Of a stretch of DNA of 64,000 nucleotides, positions 59,880 through 64,000 are shown in pieces. Position numbers and translations under genes: made by a program. Source of the DNA: Anaeramoeba flamelloides (taxonomy: Eukaryota; Metamonada; Anaeramoebidae); NCBI GenBank assembly GCA_027625915.1, contig JANTQA010000051.1:4464501-4528500 (forward strand). Reading direction: 5' to 3'. Under the pieces are notes generated by a model. That model was not told where the DNA came from and ran no database searches. It was given only the letters and a program-made list of their open reading frames with translations. Position 1 is the stretch's first letter. Each line of letters starts with the position of its first letter.

Positions 59880-60811
59880 TAAGCTAAATTTCAAAAATAG
59901 GTTCATCATTAGTATTTTCTAAATTATTGATATGTGTGTTGTGTTAACCAAATATTCTGAACCCAATATCTTTTAAAAGTCATTATTGAATATTTAATAA
60001 CAAGAAACAATCTTCTTTTAATGAAAATTTCCCAAAGTTGAATTCATTTTTTTGCAATTTTTCTTTCAAAATGATTCCATATTTTTATTTTTATGTTGAA
60101 TGAACAAGAACATTTTTGAAAACCGTTAATATTCAAGAGATGAGATTAATTAGCATTGGAGAAAGCGATTGTAAAATTCAAAGAAAGTAAAATACCCAAG
60201 AAGTGTTTGCTTCGAAAACAAGTATCAACCAAATTTGCTTTAATGAGTTACAATGGTTCCTTGAAAAGTGAAGAAATAGCTAGATCAAATAAGATCTTCT
60301 TTTCTCTTTCATTTGGAGACAATGTGATGAATGTGATCGTATTCATTTTATCTTTGAGTTCTTTGTTGTACATTCAAAAAATTGGTTTTGTTTTCGTTTT
60401 CTTTTCTTTTTCTTTTTCTTTTTCTTTCTTTTGTTGAGATTTTTTTTAATCTTGAAAAAGGTATCAAGGAAAGTTTGGGTTGATACCAAATGGGTAAATA
60501 GTAAAAATCTGATAACTCTGATGGAAAGTTGTTTCAAAAGGTTCTTGGAAGCAATGGTGAATCTTAAATGGATAATTTTAAGATGAAAAATCATTTCAAA
60601 AATAGGGTCAGATTTATTTTTTTTCTTTATGGGTTTCTTTTCTCTATTCTTTCATTAGAAATAATAATTAAAACAGAAAAGGGTGTTTTAGACAGTTATT
60701 TTTTAGTTTTAAGTTCTGATTTTTCTGGGTTGAGTTTAGGTATTCACTAAATGAGAAACTACAATTTTTTTTCAATCAAAAATTTGCCCCTATTTTTGAA
60801 ATTAAGCTTAT
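59880..60811. mobile_element. Family E TIR element with decayed internal coding region
   Basis: Left end ATAAGCTAAATTTCAAAAAT and right end (inverted) ATAAGCTTAATTTCAAAAAT, then AGG. It sits next to a (TA)n run. Inside, on the plus strand, coding-like stretches read KCLLRKQVSTKFALMSYN, GSLKSEEIARSNK (helix-turn-helix-like), then RKVWVDTKWVNSKN and ESCFKRFLEAMVN, in changing frames. A broken transposase of the element itself is the simplest reading; a captured host fragment is the alternative. Another end of this family lies alone at 38583. Confidence 0.6.
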
Positions 60812-60812
60812 A

Positions 60813-61339
60813 AACCCCGTTCCAAAAATTTGGACACACCCAAAATTAAAAATCGGTAAAAAAAACCCAATTTATTGTATTTTTCCAAACCAAATCTCAA
60901 ACCACATTTAAGTTACCCAGTATTAATGTTTTAATAAGTAAACATTTTAACCCAAATAAAATAAAAAAATATAAAACTCGAAAATAAAAACAGGTGTGTC
61001 GAAAATAATGAAACGAGCGGAACAAAAAATGTATTGGTAAATTTGTTGAAATTTCACCAACAATTGTTGATCGATCAAATGTTAAGATACCATCTACCAA
61101 TTTTATTTGATTTTCCAATTTAACAAACTCGACACTAACCTTCTATCAACCATTCAGAAAAAATTTCGAGATCTAACGAAACAGATTACGTAACTGCAAA
61201 AAACGATATGAAAACAAAACAAAAAAGACAAAAAATGAAATTATTTGTGAAATCAAAATTCTTTTCAATTGGAATTTAAAGTGTAGTAATGATGTTCTTT
61301 CCACTGATTAAACTGTGTCCAAATTTTTGGAATCTAGTT
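60813..61339. mobile_element. Family D TIR element, copy 1
   Basis: TAAACCCCGTTCCAAAAATT at the left, and TAAACTAGATTCCAAAAATT (inverted) at the right, both followed by TGGACAC; TA at 60811-60812 and 61340-61341. The GTTCCAAAAATTTGGACAC terminus is typical of Tc1/pogo-like elements. No intact transposase. It abuts family E at a shared TA. Confidence 0.8.
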
Positions 61340-61357
61340 TATATATATATATATATA
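61340..61357. repeat. (TA)n between two MITEs
   Basis: Nine TA units joining the right end of family D copy 1 to the left end of family C copy 3. Confidence 0.85.
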
Positions 61358-61758
61358 TACAGCTGTTCCAAGGCTACCGTGAAATTTTATCAATACCAAA
61401 TTTTGATGTTGATATAGATTTTTAAATCGAAGAATATACGAATAAGAAAGCATATATTGAAATATTTTTTATAAATGAGTTGATATGCAAAATATTTTTC
61501 TAATGTGATCTAAAAATAAATTCATTTTTTAGAGTAATCTTTATGCCGTTTCTTAATAAATTTTTGATGTTTAGAGTTATTTTGGGTTCGTAAAATTTAT
61601 TTTTTGAAAATCAGAAAAAATTCTTGAATATTGGCTCATTTAAGAATTATTTTTTTCAATATGAGCTTTATTATTTTCATATTGAACTTTTAAAAAATTT
61701 ATATCAACATCAAAATTTGATATTGATAAGATTTCACGGTAGCTTTGGATTGACTGTA
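61358..61758. mobile_element. Family C foldback MITE, copy 3
   Basis: TACAGCTGTTCCAAGGCTAC at the left, GGTAGCTTTGGATTGACTGTA at the right. Best-preserved ends of the three copies together with 34235. Confidence 0.85.
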
Positions 61759-62339
61759 AAATACTTTTTTATCATTTCCAAATAATAATCAATAACAAAA
61801 TTGTAACCACTCATGTGGATCACTAATAACACAAAGATTCAAAGTATCAATATTTATGCCTTTTCATTCTCGATTTTCTAAAGATTTTCAAACAAATAAA
61901 ACCAAGTAAAATTATAATTCTACAAAAAAAAATCAAGATTTATTATCAAATAACTTATTTCAATAATTAGAGTTGGTTATTTAAACCTTGAATAATTGAA
62001 AAAAAAATATGAAAAATTATTTTAAATATCTTGAAATTCATAAATTATTGAAAATTAATATTAAAGATCATTTTTTTCTAATCTTCAATATATAAATATT
62101 TTTCTTGTTTTTTTTATTTTTCTGGATTTTGTGTTGTAAAAATTAATTTACTCAAGAGAGAATTTTCAAATTACCAAAACAAAAACTTTTAATTCAAAGA
62201 GTGGATAAACTCGGTAGAGGAAAGTATTTTAAACTAAATTTTAGTTTTGGAAAAATAGGGTTAATTTTAGTTTGAAAAAGAAGAAAAAATAAATATTTAA
62301 AAAATATTTTCGAAAAAAGTTTTGAAATATTGAAAACAA
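61759..62339. other. Intergenic, no gene seen
   Basis: AT-rich, no coding or repeat structure recognised. Confidence 0.4.
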
Positions 62340-62900
62340 TACAAATTTATGGGAAAATATCTGATCCATAATCTTTTGGGGTTGTATTTTTTATCCTTTT
62401 AAAACACATTGGCCAGGAAGTATTCAATAATATGTCTTTAATTCTTAATGTTAGTTTTCCTTTCGGAATTCGACTTTGTCTTTAATACCAGCAAAAATCT
62501 TAAAACCAAAATCATTGATTTTGTTAAGGTAATTTTCCCCTTGTCTTATGGGGTTTTCAATCACCTTTCGGTCACATAAAAAAGTGATTGATATTATTAA
62601 TTTTTTTACTCCCACATTGGCATATTTTGGTATATAAACCTTTTTATATTTTTGTAGTACCCTCTTGAAAACATTTTGAAAAAGGTTATCGTTTGAGCAA
62701 TTGTTGTTGATTTCCTGTTTTGGTATGCTTATCCCCCCCTAAAATTGTCTGGAGATTAACTAATTGGAAAAATTTTATTTCCAGTTTGTTTCTCCTTGTG
62801 AAAAGTCAAGAGATGTAATCTGAGTTGCAAAAAGGATTTTCTTTGATCTCTTTATTTTTTCCAATATTTTGCCCCTCAATGTTTTCTCTTTTACCCATTT
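62340..62900 (-). pseudogene. Decayed coding region, possibly a DDE transposase
   Basis: The minus strand reads as protein over about 180 codons in shifting frames. An ATG near 62895 begins MGKRENIEGQNIGKNKEI, followed by LIISITFLCDRKVIENPI, FGFKIFAGIKDKVEFRK, then LRIKDILLNTSWPMCFKR. The order strand-D-R-K, then a helix, then a GFKIF-AGIKDKV strand and basic residues, resembles the core of IS4-type DDE transposases (plain DNA transposons), but this is a visual judgement. It has a few interruptions, so it is broken but not ancient. Composition is markedly less AT-rich than the flanks. No terminal repeats found. Confidence 0.42.
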
Positions 62901-63050
62901 TTAAATCTTCAGTTCGATAGTTATTTTCTTTTCATTTGGGATTTTTTAAGAAATTAACTTTCCTTCTCTAAATTATATACAGTTTGGTTCAGTTCTTGTT
63001 TGTCCTTGGGAAGTTTCTGTCAGGGGTATTATTTGGGCTGAGATTATAAA

Positions 63051-63545
63051 TATAGAGCAGTGAAAAAAATACCGAACCTGAAAAAAATCCCGGACAAGAT
63101 TTTTAATTGTAAATCTCAGTAAAATTATTGTGTAATTTCATTTATTTACAATCAAATTCCTTTTTTTAAGAATCGAACTTTTTCAATTATAACTCCCCCA
63201 CTTATTAGAATGATGATTGATGAAATCACACTTGTTCAAAACACCATTCAATCAATCAAAAAACAAGAAGAAAAATTATCATTTTCCAAACTCTAGTAAA
63301 CCTCAATAAAACTCGATTGTTTTTCAAAAAAAGTTGATCAACATATAGCTATCAAGCAATTACTCGAGTATTCTAGAGACACCTTACTTTGATGGACTTT
63401 AGGTAGGTTTATTACTAATCTCATAAAAAAATTGGTTATTTATAATAAGGATTTCATTGAAATTAGACAAAAATTTTACTAATACTCACAATTAAAAATC
63501 TTGTCCGGGATTTTTTTCAGGTCCGGTATTTTTTTCCCTACTATA
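63051..63545. mobile_element. Family I TIR element, copy 1 (intact ends)
   Basis: Arms of about 57 bp: GAAAAAAATACCGAACCTGA ... CCCGGACAAGATTTTTAATT at the left and the inverse at the right, differing at only a few positions; TATAG at each tip. 495 bp, non-coding. The partner at 57253 is split by nested elements. Confidence 0.88.
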
Positions 63546-64000
63546 TTGTATATTTTTTATTTTTTAAAATAAGATTAGATTTGAAATATTGTTTGTTCAA
63601 ACAAACCTTGCGAATTACTAAAAGTGAGATTTCAAAAAAATGTTATTTAGATTTTTCTTTTTACTTTTCGATCCAAAAATACCAAACAAAAAATATCAGA
63701 TCTTTTTTTTACATCAATTTAATTGTTAAAAAAATTACTTTGTTTGTAAAATGTTTATTTTGCTCATAAAAGTTGATAAAGAGGTTTTTTATTAGATTTA
63801 ATTGTACACTTATGAAAAGAATTACCCTATTGCCTTTGGGAAAAAATAAATAATAGTTAGTATGCTCGAAAACTACTTGGGTATGTTGTTCTCAAGAAAA
63901 ATGTTAAAATAAAATTTTTGTCAATTCAAAAAAAAAAACTAAAATAAAGATTTTTTTTTCAAAAAAACTCGAAATTTCCGATTTTGTAAAACAAAAGATC
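63546..64000. other. Window end, no gene seen
   Basis: AT-rich; no supported frame or repeat. Confidence 0.4.

Noticed and set aside
60139-60190. Ras-like P-loop appearance (LISIGESDC)
   Set aside because: The GK(S/T) that must follow is absent in every frame, and the surrounding region fits a transposase relic within a TIR element better.
1-64000. tRNA, rRNA and snRNA genes
   Set aside because: I looked for T-arm (GGTTCGANTCC-like) and other conserved signatures by eye and found none; a covariance scan would be decisive.

Overview
This is AT-rich eukaryotic DNA. It has spliceosomal introns (GT...AG, from about 40-60 bp up to 3.8 kb), long homopolymers and lysine/glutamate-rich coding runs. 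It also carries a dense load of short inverted-repeat transposons. Gene content (a metazoan-like DOCK exchange factor, several PH-type proteins, an ER DnaJ) points to a free-living amoeboid protist. An Anaeramoeba-like metamonad would fit the base composition and the taste for Rho/PH signalling genes, but that is inference; no rRNA or marker gene is present. The standard genetic code fits: the 5.1 kb spliced DOCK frame contains no internal stop.

Genes. Seven genes look real. (1) 14921-2553 (-): a DOCK-family Rho/Rac GEF in five exons, about 1698 aa, with SH3, DHR-1 and DHR-2, assembled here from pieces that look unrelated when read as single ORFs. (2) 20078-21292 (+): a four-exon seven-transmembrane THH1/TOM1/TOM3-like protein. 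(3) 29834-28500 (-): a single-exon, charged, tail-anchored protein with a possible HeH/LEM-like N-terminus. (4) 35900-34884 (-): a two-exon tandem-PH protein. (5) 42303-40059 (-): a two-exon, 690-aa protein that reads as about five PH-like modules. (6) 47877-47029 (-): a PH-like/coiled-charged protein whose first coding exon is only the ATG. (7) 57031-52322 (-): a two-exon ER-lumenal DnaJ (DNAJB11/ERdj3 type) with a 3.76 kb intron. Genes 3-7 all lie on the minus strand, and 4-6 are consecutive PH-type genes.

Relics. Decayed coding stretches lie at about 7.6-8.4, 13.1-13.9, 23.1-25.5, 27.5-28.2, 31.8-32.0, 48.1-48.4, 60.1-60.6 and 62.3-62.9 kb. One repeated relic pair (7.6 and 27.5 kb) is a dispersed gene-family fragment.

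Mobile DNA. I see at least fifteen inverted-repeat families, most flanked by TA and several with ends of the form TA-CAGT/CTGT (Tc1/mariner-like MITEs). The largest is a 1.5 kb family with three copies (92, 10335, 45187). Five copies of a 180-200 bp foldback, three of a 400 bp foldback, a triple nest at 57.3-58.7 kb and an end-to-end array at 59.9-61.8 kb show repeated insertion into TA-rich sites, introns and intergenic DNA. One element end supplies the stop codon of the TOM1-like gene. No tRNA, rRNA, CRISPR array or viral element was recognised.
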